Of a stretch of DNA of 64,000 nucleotides, positions 17,103 through 25,495 are shown piece by piece. Numbering within the stretch: position 1 is the first letter of the stretch; each line of letters opens with the position of its first letter. Origin of the DNA: an uncultured Pseudothermotoga sp. (lineage in GTDB: Bacteria > Thermotogota > Thermotogae > Thermotogales > DSM-5069); contig CALKJI010000004.1 in NCBI GenBank assembly GCA_937995655.1, forward strand, positions 243,278-307,277, read 5' to 3'. The notes beneath the pieces are model-generated. The model was given only the letters and a program-made list of their open reading frames with translations. It searched no databases and was not told where the DNA came from. The position numbers were made by a program, and so were the translations under genes.

Positions 17103-17845
17103 GGCCTTTGGGTCAGCATTTTCTGATCGATGAAAAGGTCGCTCGTTGTTTAATAAACCAGATTCAGGATCAAAAGAATGAAGTAATAATTGAAATAGGT
17201 GCTGGGAAAGGTTTTATAACCAGACATCTTCTTCAAAACGATTTCAATGTTTTGGCTTATGAAATAGACGAGAAGCTTGCAACTGAGTTGAAAAAGAATA
17301 TGAACAATAACAACTTTGAGATACGCATAAAAGATTTTCTCAGGGTGCGTCCGGAAGAACTACCATCTTTGAGTTGTTGTGTTGGTAGTATACCTTATCA
17401 AATTTCGTCGCACTTGATTAGGAAGATAATAGGGCTTTCCTTTCAAAAGGTTGTGCTGATTGTTCAAAAAGAATTTGCAGACAAAATTACAGCGCCTTGC
17501 TGTACAAAGAAATACACTTTCATAACAGTTTTGAGTCAGAGTTTCTATATTATTCGAAAGGTATGCAATATATCGAAAAATTCTTTCTCACCGCCACCAA
17601 AAGTAAACTCTGCGATGATAGTGCTTCAAAGGAAAGAACATACACCTGAGTTAGAGGGATATAATCTGTTTCTGCGCAAGCTCTTCATCTCGCCTAACAA
17701 AACTGTCAAGAGTGCAGTGAATCTTTCTGAAGGTATTAGATCTGAGGTTTTAGTGAAGCGTGTCCGTGATCTTTCGATTGACGAAGTGATTGAACTTTAT
17801 GAAAGATTCAAGGAGTGGTTAGGTGACAAAAGCAGAACTCTTTGA
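17099..17845 (+). CDS. rsmA: RsmA/KsgA-like rRNA adenine dimethyltransferase
   Basis: The family dimethylates two adjacent adenines near the 3' end of 16S rRNA. The 248-aa protein has RPLGQHFLIDEKVA at the N-terminus, the SAM motif EIGAGKGFITRHLL, the acidic AYEIDEKLA and the C-terminal lobe (KNSFSPPPKVNSAMIVLQR). It is a little shorter than usual (about 260-280 aa). The catalytic NLPY-type motif reads SIPY (residues 97-100), so the usual Asn is Ser. Its ATG overlaps the maoC stop and its end overlaps the sigma-54 activator by 23 nt. It is the only rsmA candidate in the window. Confidence 0.85.
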   Translation: MRPLGQHFLIDEKVARCLINQIQDQKNEVIIEIGAGKGFITRHLLQNDFNVLAYEIDEKLATELKKNMNNNNFEIRIKDFLRVRPEELPSLSCCVGSIPYQISSHLIRKIIGLSFQKVVLIVQKEFADKITAPCCTKKYTFITVLSQSFYIIRKVCNISKNSFSPPPKVNSAMIVLQRKEHTPELEGYNLFLRKLFISPNKTVKSAVNLSEGIRSEVLVKRVRDLSIDEVIELYERFKEWLGDKSRTL

Positions 17846-19532
17846 AACCATATTGAATTCGGTGGTTGAAGGGATAATAATGGTAGACAAAGATGCGAAA
17901 ATTACCTTTATGAACAAACAAGCATCGCTTATCCTCGGCGTACCGATGTCGCAAGCGATTGGGAAACAAGTGACTGATGCCATTCCAAACACACGTTTGC
18001 ATATAGTTCTGAAAACAGGAATACCTGAACAAGATAAGATTCAACAGCTTGGTCATACGCAGATAATAACAAGTCGGGTGCCAATTAGGGACAGTTCAGG
18101 GCAGATAATAGGGGCTGTAGCTATCTTTAGGGACATCACAAGTGCTCAGAAAATGGCTGAAGAGGTAACCAACCTGAGGCAAGTTGAGGCGCTGTTGAAA
18201 GCAATCATTGAATCAACAAGTGATGCCATATCCGTTGCTGATGAAGATGGAAAGATAGTAATGGTAAATAAAGCTTATACAAAAATCACTGGTTACAGTT
18301 CTAATGAAGTTGTAGGTAAACTTGCAACCGTGGATATTGCCCAAGGTGAGAGTATGCACATTAGGGTTGCAAAGACTAAACAACCAATCTACGGTGCAAG
18401 GCTACTTGTTGGTCCTGGAAAACGCGAAGTTATAGTTGATGTGACACCGCTATTTGTGAAAAATGAGTTCAAAGGAAGCGTTGCCGTGATCCATGATGTT
18501 ACAGAGATTATGAGGTTGAACAGAGAATTAGATGAAGTAAAGAGATTGATCAGAAGAATGAGTGCAAGATATACCTTTGAAGATGTTGTGGCGGAGAGTC
18601 CAAAGATGAAGATCGCTCTTAATCAAGCGATGAAAGTTGCTCCAACCCCAGCTACCGTCTTGTTAAGAGGTGAAAGCGGCACAGGAAAGGAACTTTTTGC
18701 ACATGCCATTCATAATGCAAGTGACAGAAAGGATCGAGCTTTTGTAAGCGTCAATTGTGCGGCAATACCCGAATCAATTTTGGAATCCGAGCTCTTTGGT
18801 TACACGTCAGGAGCCTTTACGGGGGCAAGAAAAGAAGGCAAAAAAGGTTTGTTAGAGGAAGCACAACATGGCACTGCTTTCTTTGACGAGATTGGCAAGA
18901 TGCCTCTGACAGTCCAATCAAAGCTGCTAAGATTCTTGGAGAACAAAGAAATAGTGCCTGTTGGAGATACTCAGGCGATAAAGATTGATGCAAGGATAAT
19001 TGCCGCTACGAATATGGACCTGGAAAAAATGGTGCAGCAAGGTTCTTTTTTGCCTGATCTTTATTTTAGGCTCAACGTCTTTCCCATATTGCTTCCCCCC
19101 CTTCGTGAGAGAAAGGAAGATATACCCATACTGGTTCAACATATAATTAGGAAACTGAATCAACAGTACGGTAGAACAGTTGAAGGAATTTCACCAGATG
19201 CCCTGGCAAGACTCATTAATTACAACTGGCCTGGAAACGTGAGAGAACTTGAGAATGTCATAGGTCGCGCAATGATAAATATGGACAGTGGTGACAGGAT
19301 TGTAAAGTTGCACCACTTACCCCCACTGAAGACTATCTATCGCGCTATAGATGTGCCATCAACAGGTAATCTTAAAGATATGCTTTATGAATACGAAAAG
19401 GGAATCATACTCAAAGCACTGGAACAAAATGACTGGAACGTCCAAAAGACTGCAGCGTCGCTCGGAATGAGTGTCAGAACACTTTATTATCGTATGAGGG
19501 TATTAGAAATTAAGAGAAAACAGGGTGTATAA
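17823..19532 (+). CDS. Sigma-54-dependent activator with two PAS domains
   Basis: A 569-aa enhancer-binding protein. Two PAS domains (about 5-110 and 125-235, both starting I.(E/N)S.(V/T)(E/D).I..VD..) sense an unknown signal. The AAA+ core has Walker A GESGTGKE (283-290), the sigma-54-contacting loop GAFTGA (330-335), Walker B FFDEIGKM (353-360, with Lys where Glu is usual) and R-finger region LPPLRERKEDI. A Fis-type helix-turn-helix ends the protein (VQKTAASLGMSVRTLYYRM). GTG at 17823 follows AAGGAG. Linked to the TetR-like gene and the transporter block behind it. No rpoN and no good -24/-12 promoter were seen in the window. Confidence 0.9.
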   Translation: MTKAELFETILNSVVEGIIMVDKDAKITFMNKQASLILGVPMSQAIGKQVTDAIPNTRLHIVLKTGIPEQDKIQQLGHTQIITSRVPIRDSSGQIIGAVAIFRDITSAQKMAEEVTNLRQVEALLKAIIESTSDAISVADEDGKIVMVNKAYTKITGYSSNEVVGKLATVDIAQGESMHIRVAKTKQPIYGARLLVGPGKREVIVDVTPLFVKNEFKGSVAVIHDVTEIMRLNRELDEVKRLIRRMSARYTFEDVVAESPKMKIALNQAMKVAPTPATVLLRGESGTGKELFAHAIHNASDRKDRAFVSVNCAAIPESILESELFGYTSGAFTGARKEGKKGLLEEAQHGTAFFDEIGKMPLTVQSKLLRFLENKEIVPVGDTQAIKIDARIIAATNMDLEKMVQQGSFLPDLYFRLNVFPILLPPLRERKEDIPILVQHIIRKLNQQYGRTVEGISPDALARLINYNWPGNVRELENVIGRAMINMDSGDRIVKLHHLPPLKTIYRAIDVPSTGNLKDMLYEYEKGIILKALEQNDWNVQKTAASLGMSVRTLYYRMRVLEIKRKQGV

Positions 19533-19569
19533 TTTAATGTGACAACCGATTCATTTGGAGGAGCCCGAA

Positions 19570-20769
19570 ATGCCACGTGATCCGAAAAGATCTGATGGGA
19601 AAAAAACACTTAATAATCTATTGAATGCGGCTAACGAGCTTTTTGCAACTTACGGATACTACGGTGTCTCGATACCTATGATTGCCCGAAAAGCCAACGT
19701 TAAGAACGCCACGTTCTACCAATATTTTGGTGACAAAGAGTCGATATATCAAAAATTATTGGACCATTCTTTCGCCAAGTTTCAATCTTGCATGGAAAAG
19801 GTTGGTGGCAACGATGTCAAACAGATGATTCATTCATTTGTTGAGAGCTATCTTGATTTTTTCTCGGAGAACAGGCATTATTACAAAATGCTGCACGAAG
19901 CAGTCTATTTGCGTAGAGATGTATTTCGAAGGGTTGAAAGGACTTTAAACAAAATACTCGATAAGATTTTCCCAAAATGCGATGACGAAAAGAGAATGGT
20001 TCTCAGATGGTTCGTTACGGGTCCTGTGCGCTTTATATCCATATACAAATCTCTTCACAACGATTATAGGATCGATGAGAAAACTGTTGATGATCTAGTT
20101 GAGTTCGCTATGACAGGACTTGACACAGATGACCACAAACTCAGTGAAGAAGTTTTTGAAACAGACGTAAAGCCATTGAAAATCGAAGTAACCTCCACAG
20201 GGATGAAACTTTTGCAGGCCGCTGAAAGACTATTTGGTAAGCATGGTTATAGAAATACTATGATTAGTGATATCACGCGTATAGCAGGTGTGGCAAGCGG
20301 GACCTTCTATGTTCACTTCAAGAGCAAAGAGAAAATCTTGGAAGAGCTTGTCATGTTAACTAACAAGAATATGAGGATTACCATATCAACTGCCATCAAG
20401 AAGTTTTCAGACAGAAGAGATGCTGAAATTGCCGGTTTCTTGGCTTTCTTGAAATTCTTTATGCTGCATTCCAATATGTATTTGATCGTTAGACAGGCTG
20501 AGTTCTTCAATCCTGTTATCTCCAGAAATTACTATGAAAAGATATTCAATAGTTACCTTCCTCCTCTAGAAAAAGCTATGAAAGATGGACAGTTCAAACA
20601 CTTCTCACCAGATAATCTTGCCCTTGCCTTGATGGGTATAGGGCACTTTATGGGTGAAGATCTTGTAGTACAAAAGTATGGAAACATACAGCGTGTAAAT
20701 AGCTATTTGTCCAACCTATCTCGTCTCATTTTCAAAGGTGCTTCTGCAATGTTAACCAGTAGCGATTGA
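19570..20769 (+). CDS. Tandem TetR-family regulator (two full TetR modules in one chain)
   Basis: A 399-aa chain with two TetR/AcrR helix-turn-helix regions, at about residues 14-60 (AANELFATYGYYGVSIPMIA ... NATFYQYFGDKESIY) and 212-258 (AAERLFGKHGYRNTMISDIT ... SGTFYVHFKSKEKIL), each followed by about 140 residues of helical ligand-binding/dimer domain. Ordinary TetR proteins are about 200 aa and work as dimers, so this may be a built-in pseudo-dimer or a four-headed dimer. ATG at 19570 is chosen because GGAGGAG lies just upstream; 38 nt separate it from the sigma-54 activator. The palindrome before the next gene is its likely operator. Confidence 0.88.
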   Translation: MPRDPKRSDGKKTLNNLLNAANELFATYGYYGVSIPMIARKANVKNATFYQYFGDKESIYQKLLDHSFAKFQSCMEKVGGNDVKQMIHSFVESYLDFFSENRHYYKMLHEAVYLRRDVFRRVERTLNKILDKIFPKCDDEKRMVLRWFVTGPVRFISIYKSLHNDYRIDEKTVDDLVEFAMTGLDTDDHKLSEEVFETDVKPLKIEVTSTGMKLLQAAERLFGKHGYRNTMISDITRIAGVASGTFYVHFKSKEKILEELVMLTNKNMRITISTAIKKFSDRRDAEIAGFLAFLKFFMLHSNMYLIVRQAEFFNPVISRNYYEKIFNSYLPPLEKAMKDGQFKHFSPDNLALALMGIGHFMGEDLVVQKYGNIQRVNSYLSNLSRLIFKGASAMLTSSD

Positions 20770-20855
20770 GTGAGAAATACTGAGATAAAAGGAGCACGAT
20801 AGAGAAATAAGGGAATTTCTCGGCAAAAATCATGGTAGACAGATCATTAACATGT

Positions 20856-20885
20856 TTGTAGAATAAGTGACTCACTTCTTATAAT
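20856..20885 (+). promoter_or_regulatory. Promoter with embedded palindromic operator before the acyl/transporter operon
   Basis: TTGTAG (20856-20861) and a perfect TATAAT (20880-20885) are 18 nt apart. Between them lies AAGTGACTCACTT (20865-20877), a perfect 6-bp inverted repeat around one central base. This placement is classic for repression by steric block. TetR-family proteins often bind such sites, and the tandem TetR gene ends 96 nt upstream, so it is the obvious candidate. The start codon of the first enzyme gene is 45 nt further on. Confidence 0.65.
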
Positions 20886-20930
20886 ATATGATGAATCAGT
20901 TATCATATTATCGATTAATTTGGGGGCGTT

Positions 20931-21965
20931 ATGGTGAAAGAACACGTTGGAATAGCTGGGATAGGTACCTATCTGCCAAGTAAATACCTTTCTGCCAACG
21001 ATTTAGAAAAATTGACACAAATTCCCTCAAAGGTACTTGTTGAAAAATTCGGTATAGTTGGCAAGTATATGCCTTCAGAAAAAGAAACCACAAGTTTTAT
21101 GGGAATCATGGCTGCGCAGCAAGCAATCAAGGATGCACAGGTTGACCCTTCAGAGATTGATGTTGTTATATGGAATGGTGCACAGCACAAAGATTATCCA
21201 TGTTGGCTTGCCAGCACGAAGGTGGCCTACGAAATAGGTGCAAAAAATGCCTGGGCCTTTGACATGGAAGCAATGTGTGGCTCGATGATAATTGGGCTTC
21301 AGGTAGCCCGTTCACTGATGCTTTCTGAGCGAAAGATAAATTCTGTCTTATTGGTAAGTGGATACAGAAATATAGATCTTGTGAATCACAATTATAAAAA
21401 CACTTCTTTCATGTTGGACATTGGTTCAAGTGGTTCTGCAGTGGTGTTGAAGAAAAACCTTGGAAGAAATGTGCTGCTTGGTGTATCCAATGTTGTTGAT
21501 GGTTCTTTCGCCGAAGATTGTATTGTACCAGTTGGAGGCACCAAAAAATGGCCTGTACAACCACAGGATCTTGAAAGTTATTATTTTCAAATACAAAATC
21601 CCGAGGATTTCAAGAATAGATTGAGTGAAGTTACGCTTAAGAATTTTTATTTTGTTATAGACAACGCTCTTCAAAAGAGCAATTTAACTCGCAAGGATAT
21701 TTCCTATTTGGCAATATTGCATTTTAAGAGATCTGCTCATCTTGAGGTACTCAAAGAACTTGGGCTCAGAGAAGATCAGACCACCTATCTGGAAAGGTAC
21801 GGGCACATGGGTCAGAATGATCAAATTTTCTCAATAAGAGAAGGATTAGTCAATGGAAAGATAAAAGATGGTGATATCGTCGTCCTTGTCGGAGCTGGCG
21901 TGGGCTGGACTTGGAACGCTGCTGTTGTTCGCTGGGGTAACCTGAGGGAGCCGATCAGTTGGTAG
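20931..21965 (+). CDS. KAS III-like condensing enzyme (thiolase superfamily), copy 1
   Basis: A 344-aa FabH/HMG-CoA-synthase-like protein. The nucleophile is Cys116 in FDMEAMCGSMIIG, at the normal KAS III position. The usual His is kept (His264 in AILHFKRSAH), while the Asn of the GNTS motif is replaced in YGHMGQND (His292), a pattern unlike fatty-acid FabH and nearer to specialised acyl-transfer enzymes. It would load an acyl group from CoA and condense or transfer it. It is the first gene after the operator-bearing promoter; GGGGGC precedes the start. A second, less complete KAS III lies near the end of the same operon. Confidence 0.85.
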   Translation: MVKEHVGIAGIGTYLPSKYLSANDLEKLTQIPSKVLVEKFGIVGKYMPSEKETTSFMGIMAAQQAIKDAQVDPSEIDVVIWNGAQHKDYPCWLASTKVAYEIGAKNAWAFDMEAMCGSMIIGLQVARSLMLSERKINSVLLVSGYRNIDLVNHNYKNTSFMLDIGSSGSAVVLKKNLGRNVLLGVSNVVDGSFAEDCIVPVGGTKKWPVQPQDLESYYFQIQNPEDFKNRLSEVTLKNFYFVIDNALQKSNLTRKDISYLAILHFKRSAHLEVLKELGLREDQTTYLERYGHMGQNDQIFSIREGLVNGKIKDGDIVVLVGAGVGWTWNAAVVRWGNLREPISW

Positions 21966-21976
21966 GAGGGATTGCC

Positions 21977-23278
21977 GTGGACTGGAACAGTGTCTATAAG
22001 TCTAAAGTTGTAGATATTGATAAGGTATTGAACATGGTCAGATCAAACCAAACGATAGTTGTGGGGATGACACCAGCAGAACCAAGGCTCTTTCTAAGAA
22101 ATTTGCATAAAATTGCTGATAAAGTCAATAATGTCACAGTATTTACGTGTCTGAACATGGAGAATTACTCATTCTATATGGGTAGTTCCTTGTGTGGTAT
22201 CTTTACCAACGCTTCGTGGTACTTTGGCCAGTCAAACAGGGAGGCCGTGAAGGCTGGGTTTGGAACAGTCACTTATGTGCCTAACAATTTGCATCAAGCA
22301 GGTACAAATCTTCTGGATAGTCGTCCTATAGATATCTTTGTAGGTATAGCATCACCGATGGACAAAAATGGTTTCTTAACCTTATCTGCATCGGTGGTTT
22401 ATGAAAAAGATGTCATTGAACAAGCAAAAGTAGTTATTCTGGAAGTGAATCCTAATGCACCAAGAACGCATGGTGATACTCATATTCACATAAAGGATGT
22501 CAACTACGTAATCGAGGCAGATTATGAACTACCACAGGTGGAACTGGTCGAGCCTACACAGACCGAAGCATTGATTGCACAACACATAAGCAATTTGATC
22601 GAAGATGGTTCAACTATTCAGCTTGGTATTGGAGGAATACCCAACGCCGTTGCCAAATTTCTAACAGATAAGAAAGACCTGGGTGTTCACACGGAAATGT
22701 TTACTGAGTCCATGATCGATCTATTTGAAGCCGGCGTGATTACCAATAAGAAAAAAAGCATCTGGAGAGATAAATTCATCTGCACTTTTGCCTTTGGTAC
22801 TAGGAGAATGTACCAGTTTATTGATGACAACCCTTCCGTATTCTTTCTCAGAGGTAAATACGTGAATGATCCCTATGTGATATGTCAAAACGACAAAATG
22901 GTGAGCATCAATACAGCACTTATGGTTGATCTAACTGGCAACGTTTGTTCTGAGGCTTTAGGCACCCAACATTACAGCGGCACCGGTGGTCAACTTGACA
23001 CACATCGAGGGGCTATCAAAAGTAAGGGAGGCAAGGGAATAATAGCACTTCGATCGACTGCGAAAAATGGAACTGTTTCCACGATTGTTCCGACACTACC
23101 CGTCGGCTCACCTATAACTGTGCCACGACAGGAAGTTGATTATATTGTTACGGAATGGGGTGTGGCTTGGCTTAGGGGTAAGACCATTAAGGAAAGAGCA
23201 AGAGCGCTCATTGAGATTGCACACCCGGATTTCAGAGAGACACTCAAGAATGAAGCCATCAAACTGCAGATTCTTTGA
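21977..23278 (+). CDS. Acetyl-CoA hydrolase/CoA-transferase family protein (4-hydroxybutyrate CoA-transferase-like)
   Basis: A 433-aa class I CoA-transferase. It contains the catalytic-glutamate region LGVHTEMFTESMIDL, glycine-rich LGIGGIPNAV, and the C-terminal GTGGQLDTHRGA and VDYIVTEWGVAWLRG segments typical of Cat1/Cat2/AbfT enzymes. These move CoA between acetyl-CoA and other carboxylates such as butyrate, succinate or 4-hydroxybutyrate. GTG at 21977 follows GGAGGG. It is 11 nt after the KAS III gene, so the pair likely works together: CoA-transferase would activate an imported acid without ATP. Confidence 0.87.
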   Translation: MDWNSVYKSKVVDIDKVLNMVRSNQTIVVGMTPAEPRLFLRNLHKIADKVNNVTVFTCLNMENYSFYMGSSLCGIFTNASWYFGQSNREAVKAGFGTVTYVPNNLHQAGTNLLDSRPIDIFVGIASPMDKNGFLTLSASVVYEKDVIEQAKVVILEVNPNAPRTHGDTHIHIKDVNYVIEADYELPQVELVEPTQTEALIAQHISNLIEDGSTIQLGIGGIPNAVAKFLTDKKDLGVHTEMFTESMIDLFEAGVITNKKKSIWRDKFICTFAFGTRRMYQFIDDNPSVFFLRGKYVNDPYVICQNDKMVSINTALMVDLTGNVCSEALGTQHYSGTGGQLDTHRGAIKSKGGKGIIALRSTAKNGTVSTIVPTLPVGSPITVPRQEVDYIVTEWGVAWLRGKTIKERARALIEIAHPDFRETLKNEAIKLQIL

Positions 23279-23302
23279 AAGAAGATGAAGGGAGGTGTTG
23301 TT

Positions 23303-24532
23303 GTGAAAAAGTTGCTGGTTTTTCTTTCATTAATATTCGTGCTCAGTGCTTTCGCACAAAAACCCATAAAGATTGGCGCAATTTTACCTCTGTCAGACAT
23401 CACTGGTAGACAAGCTGCAAACGCGATGAAGCTGGCTGTCAAGGAAATCAACGATGCAGGTGGTATCCTTGGTAGACCTGTTGAGCTGATCATAGTGGAC
23501 GACGAAATGAAGCCCGAGAAAGGAGCTGCGGCAGTAGACAAACTCGCAACTGTGGATAAGGTGGACTTCTTCGTTGGTGGGATGTCGAGTGGTGTCCATC
23601 TGGCACAGATTCCGATCCTGAAAAAGTACAAAAAGATCACCGTTTGGATAGGAGCAGCCTCTTACAAATGTGAAGAAGCCATTGGAGCCGATGCCGATTG
23701 GTACTTCCATCTACACCCTTGGGACTACCTACAGGGTGAGAGCTATGCAATAGGTTGGAAAGCCATAGTGGAAAGATATCCACAGGTCAAGATCGAAAAG
23801 ATATTCTTGGCTTATGAAGAGGGTGCCTTCGGTACAGCATCGTTCAAGTCTTACTTAGATGAATTTGAGCTTGCAAAACAAGGTACCGGCGTTTGGGCAG
23901 GGTTGATGAAAGATTTAAAAGGTGCACCGTTCAAGAGTGCTGCCCTCGGTGGAGGAGATTACAGGGCAATGTTGTTACAGGCAAAGCAGTACGATCCTGA
24001 TCTATTCATTTGGGCAGGATATGACGCAGATGCGGTACCTATGTTGACACAAGCTAAGGAAATAGGCTTTGCCCCAAAGCTTTTTGTTGGTGCACCTCCA
24101 GGATGGCCTGCTGATTTTGGAAAGAACCCACTGTCACACGGTGTTGTTTTGTACGGTATGTGGGCTCCCGCATTGAAGGATGTTAGTCCGATCGCAAGGC
24201 ACTTCTGGGATGCTTATATAAAGGAATTCAACGAAGAACCAGCAACATATTTCGCGCCGCTTGGTTATACGAATATTTATTTCTTGGTGGAGGCTATCAA
24301 GAAAGCTGGAACGCTCGAGGACAAAGCTATAATTAAAGCACTGAGAGAAATAGAATATGAATCGCCGGTTGGTGGAATACTCAAGATTTCACCAAGTAGA
24401 ATCATCAAAAATCAAGGCTTCCGAGCTCAAAAAATTCTCCAGTGGCAGAATGGAACGCAACACGTAATCTGGCCATTTGAATATGCCACAGCGCAACTGA
24501 TATACCCATTCCCTGGTTGGTCAGGAAGATGA
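23303..24532 (+). CDS. ABC transporter substrate-binding protein, branched-chain amino acid (HAAT) type, transporter 1
   Basis: A 409-aa secreted LivK-like periplasmic binding protein. GTG at 23303 (after GGGAGGTG) gives a clean signal peptide, MKKLLVFLSLIFVLSAFA, then QKPIKIGAILPLSDITGRQAANAM, the usual first strand and ligand loop of the type I fold. The family binds amino acids but also amides, urea, aromatic acids and other carboxylates, so the ligand is open. A hairpin directly after the stop probably protects this mRNA segment and gives excess binding protein over the permeases that follow. Confidence 0.9.
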   Translation: MKKLLVFLSLIFVLSAFAQKPIKIGAILPLSDITGRQAANAMKLAVKEINDAGGILGRPVELIIVDDEMKPEKGAAAVDKLATVDKVDFFVGGMSSGVHLAQIPILKKYKKITVWIGAASYKCEEAIGADADWYFHLHPWDYLQGESYAIGWKAIVERYPQVKIEKIFLAYEEGAFGTASFKSYLDEFELAKQGTGVWAGLMKDLKGAPFKSAALGGGDYRAMLLQAKQYDPDLFIWAGYDADAVPMLTQAKEIGFAPKLFVGAPPGWPADFGKNPLSHGVVLYGMWAPALKDVSPIARHFWDAYIKEFNEEPATYFAPLGYTNIYFLVEAIKKAGTLEDKAIIKALREIEYESPVGGILKISPSRIIKNQGFRAQKILQWQNGTQHVIWPFEYATAQLIYPFPGWSGR

Positions 24533-24535
24533 TTC

Positions 24536-24559
24536 AAGGCTGGGCTTTTGCCCAGCCTT
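24536..24559 (+). terminator. Hairpin after the binding-protein gene (attenuator / mRNA stabiliser)
   Basis: AAGGCTGGGC and GCCCAGCCTT form a perfect 10-bp stem with a TTTT loop. It is not followed by a T-run but by CATC, so it is more likely a partial terminator or a 3' stabilising hairpin than a full stop. The permease gene starts only 21 nt later. Confidence 0.65.
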
Positions 24560-24580
24560 CATCTAACAAGGGGTGAAAAG

Positions 24581-25495
24581 ATGAAAAAGATAATGAATTT
24601 ATATATATTGTTTTTTTTGATGCTTTTTTTAGTTGCTCTGTTTCGGCCATACGCATTTTTTTATGGGTTACAGAGAGGAAGTCTTTATTCATTGGTTGCT
24701 CTGCCTCTTGCTTTGATTCTTGGGATAGTGGGGTTACTCAACCTTGCACATGGTGATCTTTTAACTTTAGGACTTTACCTTGGTTATATCCTGTTTAATC
24801 AGTTGAGATTTGACCCAATTTTTTCAGTGATTGTGATAGCGCCAATTCTTTTTATCATAGGTTTTGTGGTTTACAAGCTTACAATTGAGAGAGTCTTGAA
24901 ATCACATCACTTGAACCTTCTTTTGATAACTTTTGGCGTCTCGATTACACTCGTTGAGTTTATTAATCTCCTGTGGACTTCACGACCCAGAAATGTCTAT
25001 GTTCCTTACGCAACAAAGTCTATAAACATCTTTGGGATAAATGTTGGTGCTTATGAGTTTTTATACATTGCTGCAAGTATTGGTGTTTTACTTTTGATCG
25101 TGTTCATTTTAAAGAAAACAAGATTTGGCCAGGCAGCCTTTGCGGTGGGACAGAATCCCAAAGGCGCTGCCATAGTTGGGATCAATGTCAAGTTGGTCTA
25201 TACCATCACATTCAGTTTGGCAACAGCTATGATAGCAATTGCAGCATCGCTTATGATACCAAGGGTTTCCATCTTTCCTCACCTTGGTGGACCATTCACG
25301 ATGAGATCTTTCTGCTTGACGGCGATGGCAGGTCTTGGAAACCTTCCGGGTATAGTTCTTTCGGGTATCACTCTGGGTCTTGCCGAAGCAATTGTGCAGT
25401 CAATCCCCGGTTATAGTGGATGGTCTGATCTTGTGTTTTTTGGAGTTTTGATTCTGGTGATAGCACTTAAAGGATATCGGAGGGCTGTAAGATGA
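24581..25495 (+). CDS. ABC transporter permease, LivH type, transporter 1
   Basis: A 304-aa integral membrane protein with about eight hydrophobic segments. The family motif of HAAT permeases is visible in GIVGLLNLAHGDLLTLGLYL and in the cytoplasmic loop GQAAFAVGQNPKGAAIVGINVK that contacts the ATPases. ATG at 24581 is chosen by the upstream GGGGTG; a longer frame would run through the hairpin. It pairs with the LivM-type gene that overlaps its end by 4 nt. Confidence 0.9.
   Translation: MKKIMNLYILFFLMLFLVALFRPYAFFYGLQRGSLYSLVALPLALILGIVGLLNLAHGDLLTLGLYLGYILFNQLRFDPIFSVIVIAPILFIIGFVVYKLTIERVLKSHHLNLLLITFGVSITLVEFINLLWTSRPRNVYVPYATKSINIFGINVGAYEFLYIAASIGVLLLIVFILKKTRFGQAAFAVGQNPKGAAIVGINVKLVYTITFSLATAMIAIAASLMIPRVSIFPHLGGPFTMRSFCLTAMAGLGNLPGIVLSGITLGLAEAIVQSIPGYSGWSDLVFFGVLILVIALKGYRRAVR

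Noticed and set aside
23140..23640. Minus-strand 166-codon frame over the CoA-transferase/binding-protein junction
   Set aside because: Shadow of two clear plus-strand genes; composition is typical of antisense frames.
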